Shown: positions 26,420 through 35,900, counted from the first letter of the stretch. The stretch: DNA of 64,000 bases from CAMPKL01 sp963817465 (GCA_963817465.1 CAWFOP010000020.1:372001-436000), one strand, 5' to 3'. A program made the numbers and translations. The notes: generated by a model not told the origin, from the sequence alone.

Positions 26420-27991
26420 ATGCTGATTCTTGGTATTGGCGGATGGCTCCATGACGGGGCGGCGGCGTTGCTGCGCGACGGCGAGATCGTCGCGGCGATC
26501 GAGGAAGAAAAGCTGCTGCGTCAACCGCACGCAGGCGGCCTGCCGTCGCAGGCGGTCGAGACGTGCTTGCAGATCGCCGGCGCCGGCTACGAAGACGTCG
26601 ATCGAGTCGCCTTGGCGCGGCCTTTGGAATTGGGCGCTGAGTCCAGCTTTCACCTGCGGCTCAAGACGATGTTCCCGAACGCGCGGCTGGTGGTCGTGGA
26701 CCATCACGACGCGCATGCGGCAAGCGCCTTCTACGCTTCGCCGTTCGAGAAGGCCACTGTGTTGACAATCGACCGGCGCGGCGACGTGCGCTGCGGCGCG
26801 GTCTGGGACGCCGATGAGAACGGCATCCGCATCCGGCAAGACCTCTACGCTCCCGACACGCCGGCCGTGCTCTACAGCCGCGTTGCGGAGCTGATCGGCT
26901 TTCGCGCCGACGCCGAAGAGCACAAAGCGCAGTGGCTCTCGGTGCGCGGCGAGGCGCGCTACGTCGACCTGTTCGCCAAGATCCTGGGCGGCGACGGCTC
27001 GATTAGTCTCGACCACAGTTACTTCGACCCGGCCCGCACAGGGCAAGGAGGATTCGGCGAGAAGTTCTTCGCGGAGGCGGAGTTGGATTCTCGGCGACAT
27101 CTGGATCGCGCCACCCGCGCCGATTTGGCGGCGAGTGTGCAAAAAGCGACCGAGAACGCGTTGATCGCGCTGGCCGGCGAGGGCGACAACCTCTGCTTGG
27201 CAGGCGGCTTGGCGCTGAACGCGCTGCTGGTCTCCGCGTTTGAGACGTCGGGCAAGTTCCGGCACGTGTGGGCGCAGCCGGCGGCGGGCAACGCCGGCAC
27301 GGCGCTGGGCAGCGCCTTGTTCACTTGGTATCAGTTGCTCGGCAACAAAGAGCGCAAGCCGCTCGAGAACCTCTTTCTGGGGCCGCAGTTCGACTCCGAG
27401 GAAATCAAGAAGACGCTGGAGAACTGCAAGCTGCGCTTCCGTTACTTGTTGACGGACCACGAATTGGTCAGCACCGCGGTCGAACGCCTGATGGACAATC
27501 AGATCGTCGCTTGGTTCCAGGGGCGCACCGAGTTCGGGCCGCGCGCGCTGGGCGACCGCAGCCTGCTGGCCTCGCCTCTCAACCCCTATTCGACGATCAA
27601 CTTGAACCAGTTCATCAAGCACCGCGAGGACTTCCGCAAATTCGCGGCGTCGGTGCCGGAAGAGCGGGCGTCGGAGTTCTTCGAAGTCGGCGAGAACGCC
27701 TGGTCGCTCTCGACCGTGAGCCGCGTCAAGCCGGAGTTTCGCGACAAGTTCGAGCATGCGCTGCTGGACGGCGATTTGGTTCGCGTTCACGTCGTGCGCA
27801 AGAAAGACAGCCCGATCTACTGGCAGTTGCTCGAGGCGGCGGGTAAGAAAAGCGGTTTGCCGGTGCTTTACAACACCTCGTTCAACTTGTTCGGCGAGCC
27901 GTTGGTGAGCGATCCGCGAGCGGCGGTTCGCAGCTTTTACGCCTCGGGCGTCGACGCCATGTTCGTCGGCGGCTTTCTGCTCGAAAAGTAA
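26420..27991 (+). CDS. Carbamoyltransferase (NodU/CmcH/TobZ family), orphan
   Basis: 523 residues. The N-terminal Kae1-like domain starts LILGIGGWLHDGAAALL and has the metal-binding DHHDAHAASAFY and a CLAGGLALNALL block. The C-terminal domain shows GRTEFGPRALGDRSLLAS and YNTSFNLFGEPLV, which bind carbamoyl-adenylate chemistry. Family members O-carbamoylate sugars or antibiotics using carbamoyl phosphate and ATP. Usually they sit in nodulation-factor, antibiotic or cell-surface-glycan clusters; here the only partner is gltX. The acceptor is unknown, possibly a surface sugar. Confidence 0.88.
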   Translation: MLILGIGGWLHDGAAALLRDGEIVAAIEEEKLLRQPHAGGLPSQAVETCLQIAGAGYEDVDRVALARPLELGAESSFHLRLKTMFPNARLVVVDHHDAHAASAFYASPFEKATVLTIDRRGDVRCGAVWDADENGIRIRQDLYAPDTPAVLYSRVAELIGFRADAEEHKAQWLSVRGEARYVDLFAKILGGDGSISLDHSYFDPARTGQGGFGEKFFAEAELDSRRHLDRATRADLAASVQKATENALIALAGEGDNLCLAGGLALNALLVSAFETSGKFRHVWAQPAAGNAGTALGSALFTWYQLLGNKERKPLENLFLGPQFDSEEIKKTLENCKLRFRYLLTDHELVSTAVERLMDNQIVAWFQGRTEFGPRALGDRSLLASPLNPYSTINLNQFIKHREDFRKFAASVPEERASEFFEVGENAWSLSTVSRVKPEFRDKFEHALLDGDLVRVHVVRKKDSPIYWQLLEAAGKKSGLPVLYNTSFNLFGEPLVSDPRAAVRSFYASGVDAMFVGGFLLEK

Positions 27992-28000
27992 AATAGCGGG

Positions 28001-28460
28001 GTGAACGCGACCCGCTATCACCTCGCGCAAGTCAACATCGCCGCCATGCGGGCGCCGCTCGACGACCCGCTGATGGCGGACTTCGTTCGCGCGCATCGAA
28101 GAAATCAACGCTGTCGCCGAATCTTCTCCGGGTTTTGTTTGGCGCTGGCGCGAGACAGGCTCCGGGCCGTTCGACTCTTCGACATTGTTCAATTTGTCGG
28201 TATGGGAGTCGGTCGAGGCGCTGCATGCCTACGTGTTTCGCAGCGCGCACAAGGAACTGTTCCGCCGCCGCAAAGAGTGGTTCGCCGAGAGCGGGCGGCC
28301 GACGACGGCCTTGTGGTGGATTCCGGCTGGGCGCGAGCCCACGCCTGAAGAAGCCGCGGAGCGCTTGGCGCGGCTCGATGAGGACGGGCCGACTCTTTTC
28401 GCGTTCGGCTTTGGCGACAATTTTCCCGCACCGGACCTCGCGGAGGCGCAAAGCGGATGA
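28001..28460 (+). CDS. DUF3291 protein (frameshifted in this sequence)
   Basis: A GTG at 28001 begins NATRYHLAQVNIAAMRAPL, the classic DUF3291 start. Near 28,092 the frame slips: an extra base in the TTCGTTCGCGCG region hides ARIEEINAVAESSPGFVWRW. The second frame then continues through LFNLSVWESVEALHAYVFRS and ALWWIPAGREPTPEEA to 28460. The joined product is about 152 residues, as expected. The family has a dimeric alpha-beta-barrel-like fold; its role is unknown. The stop overlaps the chrA start (ATGA). A single indel error is the simplest explanation. Confidence 0.8.
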
Positions 28461-29587
28461 GTGATCGGCTGCTCGAGATCGCGGGCCGTTTTGCGCGTCT
28501 GGGCTGTGTCGCCTTTGGAGGACCGGCGGCTCACATCGCAATGATGGAAGACGAGTTCGTCGAACATCGGCAGTGGGTCTCGCGGCAGCACTTTCTCGAC
28601 CTGATGGGCGCGACGAACCTGATTCCCGGGCCGAACTCGACCCAGATGACGATGCACTTGGGGTACGAGCGCGGCGGAGCGGTCGGGCTCGTTGTCGCCG
28701 GGCTGTGCTTCATCGTGCCGGCGGCGACGATGACCGGCGTCCTCGCTTGGGCCTACGTCGAGTACGGCCGACTGCCCGCCGTCGAGCCTTTCCTGGTCGG
28801 CATCAAGCCCGCCGTCATCGCCGTGATCGCGGGAGCGCTCTGGAAGCTCGGCAAGAAGGCGATCAAGGGCTGGAAGCTCGTACCGATCGGACTCGGCGCC
28901 GGTGTGGCTGTGCTGCTGGGAGTCGGCGAGATCACGGCGCTGGCGGCGGCGAGCTTGCTCGGAACTGTGTGGCTGCGCTTGCGGATTGGCGGCGCGGCGG
29001 GGCTGATCGGACTCGCCCCGCTCTTGTTGTGGCGGCCGCCGAGCGTCTTCGCGGCGACTGCCGCCGCGGCGGTTCCGCTCTGGAAGCTCGGGCTGTTTTT
29101 CTTGAAGATCGGCGCGATTCTTTACGGCAGCGGCTACGTGCTCATCGCGTTTCTCGAGGGCGGCTTGGTCCAGCGCCTCGGTTGGCTGACGCACGATCAA
29201 TTGCTCGACGCCGTCGCGGTCGGGCAGTTCACGCCGGGTCCGGTGCTGACGACGGCTACGTTCATCGGCTATGTGCTCGCGGGCGCGCCTGGAGCCGTCG
29301 TCGCGACCATCGGCATGTTTTTGCCCTCATTCGTCTTCGTGGCGCTGCTGAATCCGCTCATCCCGAAGATGCGCCGCTCGGCCTGGTCGGCGGCGTTCCT
29401 CGACGCCGTCAACGCGGCGGCGCTAGGGCTCATGGCGGCGGTCGTCATCGAGCTGAGTTTGACGACCCTGGTGAGTTGGCAGGCCGCCGCAATTGGGGCG
29501 GCCGCCGCCGCGGGAGTCTTCATTTGGCGGCTCAACGCTGCGTGGCTGGTGCTAGGCGGGGCCGTGCTGGGTTGGGTGTTGATGTAG
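28457..29587 (+). CDS. chrA: ChrA-type chromate/anion transporter
   Basis: 376 residues with two homologous CHR halves and about ten membrane helices. Each half begins with the family pattern: RFARLGCVAFGGPAAHIAM and FFLKIGAILYGSGYVLIAF; the conserved NLIPGPNSTQ and GQFTPGPVLTTATF blocks follow. ChrA exports chromate driven by the membrane potential; many homologues have no proven chromate role. It overlaps the DUF3291 gene by four bases, a coupled pair. Confidence 0.9.
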   Translation: MSDRLLEIAGRFARLGCVAFGGPAAHIAMMEDEFVEHRQWVSRQHFLDLMGATNLIPGPNSTQMTMHLGYERGGAVGLVVAGLCFIVPAATMTGVLAWAYVEYGRLPAVEPFLVGIKPAVIAVIAGALWKLGKKAIKGWKLVPIGLGAGVAVLLGVGEITALAAASLLGTVWLRLRIGGAAGLIGLAPLLLWRPPSVFAATAAAAVPLWKLGLFFLKIGAILYGSGYVLIAFLEGGLVQRLGWLTHDQLLDAVAVGQFTPGPVLTTATFIGYVLAGAPGAVVATIGMFLPSFVFVALLNPLIPKMRRSAWSAAFLDAVNAAALGLMAAVVIELSLTTLVSWQAAAIGAAAAAGVFIWRLNAAWLVLGGAVLGWVLM

Positions 29588-29612
29588 GCCTTGGTACTCT
29601 GACGGGTTCACG

Positions 29613-30554
29613 ATGCGGAAGTTGTTGTTAGGGATAGCCATAGTGATGACGATCGCCGTCGCCGCGGCTGCATACTTGACCCTGAAGGGGCCCGACATGC
29701 GGGAGTTGCGGAGCCTGCGGATCGAGGCGACGCCGCAGCGCCTCGAGCGCGGGGAATACCTGGCGCGGCATGTGCTGGTCTGTGTGCACTGTCACACCGA
29801 ACGCGACCACGATAAGTTCGACCTGCCCGCGACGGGACCTGAGTTCGCCGGCGGCGAGTGTCTCGGCGAGGAGGTCAACTTCCCGGGGACGGTCTGTGCG
29901 CCGAACATCACCACGGACGTCGAATACGGCATCGGCACCTGGACCGACGACGAGATTCTCAGGGCGATTCGCGAGGGAGTCAGCCGGGACGGCCGAGCGC
30001 TGTTCCCGATGATGCCTTACGCCGCCTACCGCAACCTTTCTGACGAAGACGCCTATGCGGTGGTCGCCTACCTGAAGTCGTTGCCGCCCGTCGCGACAAG
30101 CCATCCCGCGACGAACATCAAATTTCCGGTGAAATTCTTCATTGGCCGCCTGCCGAAGCCGCTCGAAGAGCCGGTGACGGCGCCGCCGCCGACCGAGCAG
30201 GTGCGCTACGGCGAATATCTGGCGACGGTCGCTTCTTGCAAGGGCTGCCACGGCGAAAGCCTTGCGGGCGGGGCCGAATATCCGACGCTGCAAGGCGTCG
30301 TCCGACCGTCGAACCTCACTCCGGACGAAACGGGCCTGACGCCGGCCGCCCTGGACGATTTTGAGCGGATGTTTCGCAAATTCGCGCCTGAAAACGCCGC
30401 CAACGCCGACGTCGAAGCCGGGACCTTCACGATTATGCCCTGGGCGTCGTACGCCGGAATGAACGATCAAGATCTCGCCGCCATCCACGCTTTTTTGCGC
30501 GGTCTTCCGCCGGTCCACAACCAAGTTCAGACCTACGGCTCGGCCGAGAAGTAG
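29613..30554 (+). CDS. Diheme c-type cytochrome, membrane-anchored
   Basis: 313 residues. An N-terminal uncleaved-looking helix (LLLGIAIVMTIAVAAAAYLTL) anchors it, followed by two cytochrome c domains. Heme sites are CVHCH and CKGCH; axial methionines probably lie in ALFPMMPYAAY and FTIMPWASY. Such proteins act as the cytochrome subunit of periplasmic dehydrogenases or of respiratory chains. No dehydrogenase gene is adjacent. It starts 25 bases after chrA and is followed by a hairpin. Confidence 0.88.
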   Translation: MRKLLLGIAIVMTIAVAAAAYLTLKGPDMRELRSLRIEATPQRLERGEYLARHVLVCVHCHTERDHDKFDLPATGPEFAGGECLGEEVNFPGTVCAPNITTDVEYGIGTWTDDEILRAIREGVSRDGRALFPMMPYAAYRNLSDEDAYAVVAYLKSLPPVATSHPATNIKFPVKFFIGRLPKPLEEPVTAPPPTEQVRYGEYLATVASCKGCHGESLAGGAEYPTLQGVVRPSNLTPDETGLTPAALDDFERMFRKFAPENAANADVEAGTFTIMPWASYAGMNDQDLAAIHAFLRGLPPVHNQVQTYGSAEK

Positions 30555-30555
30555 C

Positions 30556-30579
30556 GGCGCCGTTTGCTAATCCGGCGCC
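30556..30579 (+). terminator. Possible terminator hairpin after the diheme cytochrome gene
   Basis: GGCGCCG and CGGCGCC form a 7-base stem with a 10-base loop, starting one base after the cytochrome stop. No T tract follows directly, so termination strength is uncertain. Confidence 0.45.
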
Positions 30580-30608
30580 CCTGTGCGATTCTATTTAGCT
30601 TTTCCGGT

Positions 30609-31559
30609 ATGCGCCTCCGCGTTCTCTATCATGACCGCTGTTTCGACGGAGCGTGCTCAGCGGCGCTGTTCATTCATTTCTTCCGGCAGCGTATGGACGC
30701 AGGCGCGGAAGTTGCGCTGGCGGGCCTGTTCCATCGCGCGAATCAGCTCTTCGAAGAAGGCATCTTCGACGGCGACGAAAACGCCATCGTCGACTTCAAG
30801 TACTGCGCCTCGGATCGGCTGACGTGGTGGTTCGACCACCATCAAAGCGCGTTCCTGTCGGACGCCGACGAGGCGCACTTTCGCCGCGATACGTCGGGCA
30901 GGAAATTCTACGACCCCACCTATCGCTCCTGCACGCAGTTCATCGCCGATGTCGCGCGCGACAAGTTCGGCTATGACCCGACGGCCCTGAAGGAGTTGAT
31001 TTACTGGGCCGACATCATCGACGGAGCGCAATACGAGAGCCCGGAGGCGGCCGTGATGATGCCCGCTCCGGCGATGCGCCTAACGCTGGTCTTCGAGGCG
31101 GCCGAAGACAACATGACGGCCAAGATCATCCCTTTGATGATCGAGAACTCGCTTGAGCGGATCATGCAACGGCCCGAGGTCGCCGAAGTGTTCGAGCGGC
31201 TGTACAAGCGCCACCAAGACTCGATCGAAGTGATCCGCGAGCGCGCCAGCCAGCACAACGGCGTCGTCTACTTCGACCTGGGCGACACGGACTTGTCGGG
31301 CTACAACAAGTTCATTCCGTACTACCTCTACCCGAACAGCACCTACACGGTTTCGGTGCTTGACGCCGGCTTCCGTACGAAAATTTCAGTCGGGTCGAAC
31401 CCCTGGGCCCCGCAGCCGCCGGAATGTAACCTGGCCAGCCTTTGCGAACGCTACGGCGGGGGCGGACATGCGCGGGTCGGGGCGATCAGCTACGGGCCGG
31501 GCGAGTTGGAAAAGGCCCGCGAGTCGGCGCGCGAAATCGTCGCGGAGCTGACGAGCTGA
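30609..31559 (+). CDS. DHH/DHHA1-family phosphoesterase
   Basis: 316 residues from the ATG at 30609; an earlier in-frame start would add 15 hydrophobic residues and lies inside the hairpin region. The product has the DHH signature in TWWFDHHQSAF and the DHHA1 end GGGGHARVGAISYGP. The N-terminus starts LYHDRCFDGACSA, with a metal-ligand Asp. This group splits phosphodiesters such as nanoRNA or cyclic dinucleotides; the shorter oligoribonuclease-like and exopolyphosphatase-like forms cannot be told apart here. Cytosolic. Confidence 0.85.
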   Translation: MRLRVLYHDRCFDGACSAALFIHFFRQRMDAGAEVALAGLFHRANQLFEEGIFDGDENAIVDFKYCASDRLTWWFDHHQSAFLSDADEAHFRRDTSGRKFYDPTYRSCTQFIADVARDKFGYDPTALKELIYWADIIDGAQYESPEAAVMMPAPAMRLTLVFEAAEDNMTAKIIPLMIENSLERIMQRPEVAEVFERLYKRHQDSIEVIRERASQHNGVVYFDLGDTDLSGYNKFIPYYLYPNSTYTVSVLDAGFRTKISVGSNPWAPQPPECNLASLCERYGGGGHARVGAISYGPGELEKARESAREIVAELTS

Positions 31560-31598
31560 CTTTTCGCGCCCTTCGATTTGCCGCTAACAACTCGGCGC

Positions 31599-32564
31599 AT
31601 GTCAGCCGATAACGGTGTAGCGGCCTTGGAAGACACTGTCCAACGATCCCTGGCGCGCGCCAAGAGCGAGCCCTCCGAGTTCAGCGGTCCGAGCATCCGG
31701 CGATTGCTGCGCGATGCGCGGGAGCTGCCCGCCTCGGCATACGTCATCCAAAGCGTACTCGAGGAAATCGAGAAACCGGCGGTCACCAATCAACAGATGG
31801 AGGACCTTCTGTTGCGCGATCCCGTGGTTACCGCGGGGGTGCTGCGACTGGCGAATTCGGCGTTCTTCGGGGTGCCTTCGCAAATTCGCACGCTCAACAC
31901 CGCCGTGCGGATTGTGGGTCGCCGGCGGCTGAAGACGTTGCTGCTGCACCTGTTGGTCGGTCAATTGTTCGAGGTGCTGGCGGCGCGCGGACCGCGGCTG
32001 GCCCGCGTCCGGAACCAAGCGCTGGCCGCGGGCGTGGTTTGCTCGGAAGTGGGCCTGTCGCTTTCGGACCTCGAGGCCAGTGAGTTCAGAATCGGCGGTC
32101 TGCTGCACAACGTCGGGGAGTTCTTCGTGGCCGCGCGTTTGCCGGACCGGCACCGTCAGTACTCAAAGTGGCGCGATTCGATGGGGCCGGAGCAGGCCGC
32201 GCAGGCCGCCATCGGCGTCTCATTCGAGGAAGCCGCCGCGATCATGCTGGAAGCGTGGCGGTTCCCGAACCTCTACGTCGATAGCGCGCGCTGCCAGCTT
32301 AGGCCCGCGGAGGCTTCGGACGAGTCCCGGCGGCTTTGCGCGGCGGTCTTCGCCGGTCGCACCCTTTCGTCGTCATGGCAAAATGCCGTAGCTCCCGCCG
32401 ACGCTGTCGCTCAGCTCGAACAAGGGGTTTGCGACCAACTCGGGCTCGATACGGCGGACTTCGAGCGCATCTATTCGGATATCAGCCCGGGAGTCGAAGG
32501 ATTGAAGGCGTTGCTGCGGCCGGTCGCGCGGTCGGACTCAGGTTCTGTCACGCCGGCCGGCTAG
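31599..32564 (+). CDS. HDOD-domain signalling protein
   Basis: 321 residues. The HDOD domain (about 40-250) has LPASAYVIQSVLEEIEKP, LANSAFFGVPSQIRTLNTAV and GLLHNVGEFFVA. HDOD is a non-catalytic relative of HD phosphohydrolases (HD ligands are partly lost) used in two-component and c-di-GMP signalling and motility control. No receiver domain precedes it. Its 3' end overlaps the convergent small membrane protein gene by 27 bases. Confidence 0.85.
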   Translation: MSADNGVAALEDTVQRSLARAKSEPSEFSGPSIRRLLRDARELPASAYVIQSVLEEIEKPAVTNQQMEDLLLRDPVVTAGVLRLANSAFFGVPSQIRTLNTAVRIVGRRRLKTLLLHLLVGQLFEVLAARGPRLARVRNQALAAGVVCSEVGLSLSDLEASEFRIGGLLHNVGEFFVAARLPDRHRQYSKWRDSMGPEQAAQAAIGVSFEEAAAIMLEAWRFPNLYVDSARCQLRPAEASDESRRLCAAVFAGRTLSSSWQNAVAPADAVAQLEQGVCDQLGLDTADFERIYSDISPGVEGLKALLRPVARSDSGSVTPAG

Positions 32565-32948
32565 CTTGAAGTGCAGGAACGAGCCCAGCAGCAGGAGCAG
32601 TGCGCCCAGAAAGACGACCACGCCCTGCCGGAACTGCTCCTCGCCGTGAAAGCGGTAGTCCGGACGAAAAAAGGCCCACACCAGCACGCCTGTGACGAGC
32701 AGGCTCCACAGCAAAAGAAAGAAGCGAGAGAAGCGGCCGGGCCGAATCGCGAGCACGACGGCGGCTAACGCGACCAATCCCGAGATCATCAAAACGGTCG
32801 CGGTCGACTCCGGCGCGACGGGCAGCAAATCGATGCTCATCGCACCGCCGATCATGGATCCAATGAAGCCGAGACCCAATAGAAACAGGGCTAAGGCGAG
32901 GTTCGCCAACACGCTGACATAGCCCAATAATCGTCCAATAATGCTCAT
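32538..32948 (-). CDS. Four-helix membrane protein, unknown
   Basis: 136 residues with four predicted helices: VSVLANLALALFLLGLGFIG, TVLMISGLVALAAVVLAI, FFLLLWSLLVTGVLVWAFF and VVVFLGALLLLLGSFLHF. A charged loop lies between the third and fourth (RPDYRFHGEEQFRQG). I do not recognise a family. It overlaps the HDOD gene at its 3' end and is divergent from the M24 peptidase gene. Confidence 0.6.
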   Translation of the reverse strand: MSIIGRLLGYVSVLANLALALFLLGLGFIGSMIGGAMSIDLLPVAPESTATVLMISGLVALAAVVLAIRPGRFSRFFLLLWSLLVTGVLVWAFFRPDYRFHGEEQFRQGVVVFLGALLLLLGSFLHFKLAGRRDRT

Positions 32949-33039
32949 CGCGGAAGCCTCGGCCGGATCAAGTCAGCCCGCTATTGTAACAGCACTGGTC
33001 GCCATTTCCACCCCGTATACTGTTGAGATCCCGAGGCTT

Positions 33040-34335
33040 TTGAGTTACGTTTCGCGATTTGCGGCTCTAGCGGTTCTGACGGCCGTCATCGGCGCGACCG
33101 CCGAAACGCCGGGGGCGCTGCGCGCGCGTCGGGCGGACTTGTCGGCGCGGCACGCCGACGGCGCCATCGTGTTGCTGGGTTATGACGCGGCAGAAGGCCG
33201 TCCCGGGCCCAGCCCGTTTCGCCAAGAGGACAACTTCTACTACCTGACCGGCTGCAACACGCCGAACGCCGCGCTGTTGCTGCTGCCTGAGCGCGGCTCC
33301 GAGCCGTATCGCGAGATCCTGTTCCTTCCCGAGGTCCGCCGCTCCGACGTGATGTGGGACGTTCACGGTCCCGACCCACACGCCCCGGACGCGGCGGCGA
33401 AGTTCGGCGTTGACGAGGTGCGCACGCGCGAAGGGCTCGATCGGCTCGTCAAGAAATTCTCGAGCCGCTACGAGCGCGTCTATACCGTACTGCCGGCCGG
33501 GCATGAGGGCGTTGGCAGCCCCTACGAGCCCAGCCGCCGCAGCCGGGTCGGGGCGCTTGTCCCCGACGCCGCCCTCGAAGACCTGCGCGCGAGTTTGACC
33601 GAATTGCGGATGATCAAGTCCGCAGACGAATTGCGGCTCATTCAGCGGGCGACCGACGCGACGGTCGCGGCGCACCTGGCCGCTTGGCGCATGATCCGCC
33701 CCGGCCTCGAGGAGTACCAGGTCGCCGCAGAGATGACGTATGTCCTGTTCGACCGCGGCTGCGAGCGCCACGCCTACGCGCCGATCGTCGGCTCGGGAGC
33801 CAATTCGCTGATCTTGCACTACAACGAGAACCGCAAGAAGATCGAGGACGGCGACTTGGCGCTCATCGATGTGGGCGGCGAGTTCGAGCACTACGCCGCG
33901 GACGTGACGCGCACCGTACCCGTCTCGGGACATTTCACTCCCCGGCAACGTGAGATCTACGACCTGGTGCTGGCGGCGAATCGAGCGGTCCTGGCGGCCG
34001 TAAAGCCTGGCATGCGACTCTCCGGAGACGGCCCCAGAAGTTTGTCTCGCATCGCCCAGCAAGTCTTCGAGAAGGCCAAGCCCGGTCTGTCGAAGCGCTT
34101 CCCGCACAGCGTCGGACATTACGTCGGACTGGCGGTCCACGACCCCGGCAGCCAGTACGCGGATCTGGAAGAAGGCATGGTGATCACGATCGAGCCGGGT
34201 CTCTATTTTCCCGAGGAAGGTTGGGGCGTCAGGATCGAAGACATGGCGCTGGTTACCGCCGACGGCGCGCGTCTGTTGACGGCCGCTCTGCCCAGCGACG
34301 CCGACGAGATCGAGCGCATCATGGCCGAGCGCTAG
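33040..34335 (+). CDS. pepP: Xaa-Pro aminopeptidase (M24B), probably exported
   Basis: 431 residues if the TTG at 33040 is used, which gives a clean signal peptide (SRFAALAVLTAVIGATAE). An ATG at 32941 would overlap the divergent gene start. N-terminal creatinase-like domain (FRQEDNFYYLTGCNTP), then the pita-bread domain with metal ligands: Asp in IDVGGEFEHYAADVTRT (two), His in HSVGHYVGL, Glu in ITIEPGLYF and Glu in VRIEDMALV. It removes N-terminal residues before proline. Its stop overlaps the stop of the convergent CDF gene by four bases. Confidence 0.9.
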   Translation: MSYVSRFAALAVLTAVIGATAETPGALRARRADLSARHADGAIVLLGYDAAEGRPGPSPFRQEDNFYYLTGCNTPNAALLLLPERGSEPYREILFLPEVRRSDVMWDVHGPDPHAPDAAAKFGVDEVRTREGLDRLVKKFSSRYERVYTVLPAGHEGVGSPYEPSRRSRVGALVPDAALEDLRASLTELRMIKSADELRLIQRATDATVAAHLAAWRMIRPGLEEYQVAAEMTYVLFDRGCERHAYAPIVGSGANSLILHYNENRKKIEDGDLALIDVGGEFEHYAADVTRTVPVSGHFTPRQREIYDLVLAANRAVLAAVKPGMRLSGDGPRSLSRIAQQVFEKAKPGLSKRFPHSVGHYVGLAVHDPGSQYADLEEGMVITIEPGLYFPEEGWGVRIEDMALVTADGARLLTAALPSDADEIERIMAER

Positions 34336-35285
34336 TCGGCCGAACGCTGCTGTTGGTCATGGCTGTAGTCGTCCGGCCGGTTGGCGGGCTCGATATAGAT
34401 GAACTTGGCCTCGGGAGCAGCCTCCTTGATCGCGCTCTCCATGCGATCGATCGCTTCGGCGACTTGCGGGAACGTCATGCCGGCGGCGAACTCCGCCTGA
34501 ACCCCAACCAGCAGCGAGTCCGGACCGAGATGCTGCGTGCGCATGTCGATCAGGCGCGTGACGCTACGCTCGGCCTCGATCGCTTTGCGCAGCGCCGTTC
34601 GCGTCTCCTCGTCGGCGGCTTCGCCGATCAGCAGGCTCTTCATTTCGACAGCCAAAATGCCCGCGATGACGATCAGCAATATGCCGACGGAGATGCTGCC
34701 CATCGCATCGAAGCGCGAATCGCCCGTCGCAACCGCCAGTCCGATGCCCGCCATGGCAAGCGCCAAGCCGATTAGCGCTCCGAAGTCCTCGAGCAGCACC
34801 GTCGGCAACTCGGGAACTCGCGTGTGGCGAATGAACTCCCACCACGACGCGTTGCCCCGCTCCTGGTTCGCGTGCTTATAGGCGATGGCGAACGATGCGC
34901 CCTCGAGCAACATCCCGAGACCAAGGATGCCGAAGGCCCACGCCGGGTCCTCGATCTCGTGCGGATCTTGAATCTTCTCGACGCCCTCGAGCATCGCGTA
35001 GAGGCCGCCCATGGAGAACATCACCAGCGCGACGACGAATGCCCAGAAGTAGCGCTCGCGGCCGTATCCGAACGGTCGCCTGCTGTCGGGGTTTCGCTGC
35101 GAGGCTTTTCCGCCCCACAGCAGCAGCGCTTCGTTGCCAGTGTCCGCTAAGGAGTGGATGCCCTCGGCCAGCATCGACGCCGCTCCGGTCATGGCGAATC
35201 CGACGAACTTGGCGACGGCGATGCCTGCATTCGCGGCCATCGCGGCTATGACCGATGTGGAACCGCCGCCCATGGGGAACTTCAA
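34332..35285 (-). CDS. Cation diffusion facilitator (second, FieF/ZitB-unlike clade)
   Basis: 317 residues. Helix-2 motif LAEGIHSLADTGNEAL and helix-5 LEDFGALIGLALA carry the expected metal ligands, and the C-terminal domain is about 90 residues. It differs from the czcD-like protein at 14 kb in its helices and lacks a His-rich N-terminus, so it belongs to another CDF branch. It probably exports a divalent metal. An intrinsic terminator for the next upstream gene separates it from the 35.4 kb gene. Confidence 0.87.
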   Translation of the reverse strand: MKFPMGGGSTSVIAAMAANAGIAVAKFVGFAMTGAASMLAEGIHSLADTGNEALLLWGGKASQRNPDSRRPFGYGRERYFWAFVVALVMFSMGGLYAMLEGVEKIQDPHEIEDPAWAFGILGLGMLLEGASFAIAYKHANQERGNASWWEFIRHTRVPELPTVLLEDFGALIGLALAMAGIGLAVATGDSRFDAMGSISVGILLIVIAGILAVEMKSLLIGEAADEETRTALRKAIEAERSVTRLIDMRTQHLGPDSLLVGVQAEFAAGMTFPQVAEAIDRMESAIKEAAPEAKFIYIEPANRPDDYSHDQQQRSAD

Positions 35286-35327
35286 TCCTAGTCGATCGGC
35301 GTCGCGGCTCCCGAGTTGCAGCGGAGC

Positions 35328-35369
35328 AAAAAAATCCGGCGTGGGCCTGAGGAGAGCCGTTACGCCGGA
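35328..35369 (-). terminator. Rho-independent terminator of the 35.4 kb gene
   Basis: On the minus strand TCCGGCGT pairs perfectly with ACGCCGGA over a 19-base loop and is followed by seven T residues. It lies 53 bases after the stop of the small secreted-protein gene. Confidence 0.85.
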
Positions 35370-35422
35370 GTCTGATTTGCAGTGCTTCTTTGAGGAATGT
35401 TGTGTCGTGTTTTTCGGAAGGT

Positions 35423-35776
35423 CTAAATGAAAGCCAATTGCTCCACGGAGAGACGCTCGCCCTTAACCTTGCCCTCGGCCCTGACGCGGACTTCAGCTTC
35501 GCGGCCGGTAATCCGAATCGTTTGGAGCGCGAGGCCGGCTCCTTTGGAGTCGAGCTGGAAGGATTTGCCGTCTTCTTGGACGATAACGAATCCCTTTTTC
35601 TTGCCTTGCTTGGCAAGATTACAGGTCTTCGAAAGATCCATCGCAGCTTGATAATCGGCGACTGCGCCGTCGGCCAAGCAAGACTTCGCCAACAACACGC
35701 CTTCGACCGATTCAGCCCCAAAGCAGGCGAGCGGGCCAAACGCAAGCGTGCAGAACATGAAGAACAGACTTTTCAT
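35423..35776 (-). CDS. Small secreted Cys-pair protein, unknown
   Basis: 117 residues with a signal peptide (LFFMFCTLAFGPLACFGA). The mature part is a small beta-rich domain with two cysteines (LAKSCLADGA and LSKTCNLAKQGKKKG), then FVIVQEDGKSFQLDSKG and VRVRAEGKVKGERLSVEQL. Similar small Cys-pair OB-like proteins occur in Acidobacteria without a known role. It has its own terminator and about 190 bases of upstream sequence that holds only the terminator hairpin of the next gene. Confidence 0.6.
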   Translation of the reverse strand: MKSLFFMFCTLAFGPLACFGAESVEGVLLAKSCLADGAVADYQAAMDLSKTCNLAKQGKKKGFVIVQEDGKSFQLDSKGAGLALQTIRITGREAEVRVRAEGKVKGERLSVEQLAFI

Positions 35777-35900
35777 GGCGTTTTGCCCTCCTGATTAGCT
35801 ACGGCGTGGCCGCCGCGCTTGTTCCCTGATGGACGCATTGATTTTGGAAACGAGAGGCGAGAGAGCAGCCTTGTTTACATCTGTTAAGACGTTGGTTCCA

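Noticed and set aside
26117..28192. 691-codon minus-strand frame over gltX and the carbamoyltransferase
   Set aside because: It spans two well-supported plus-strand genes and has no domain signature.
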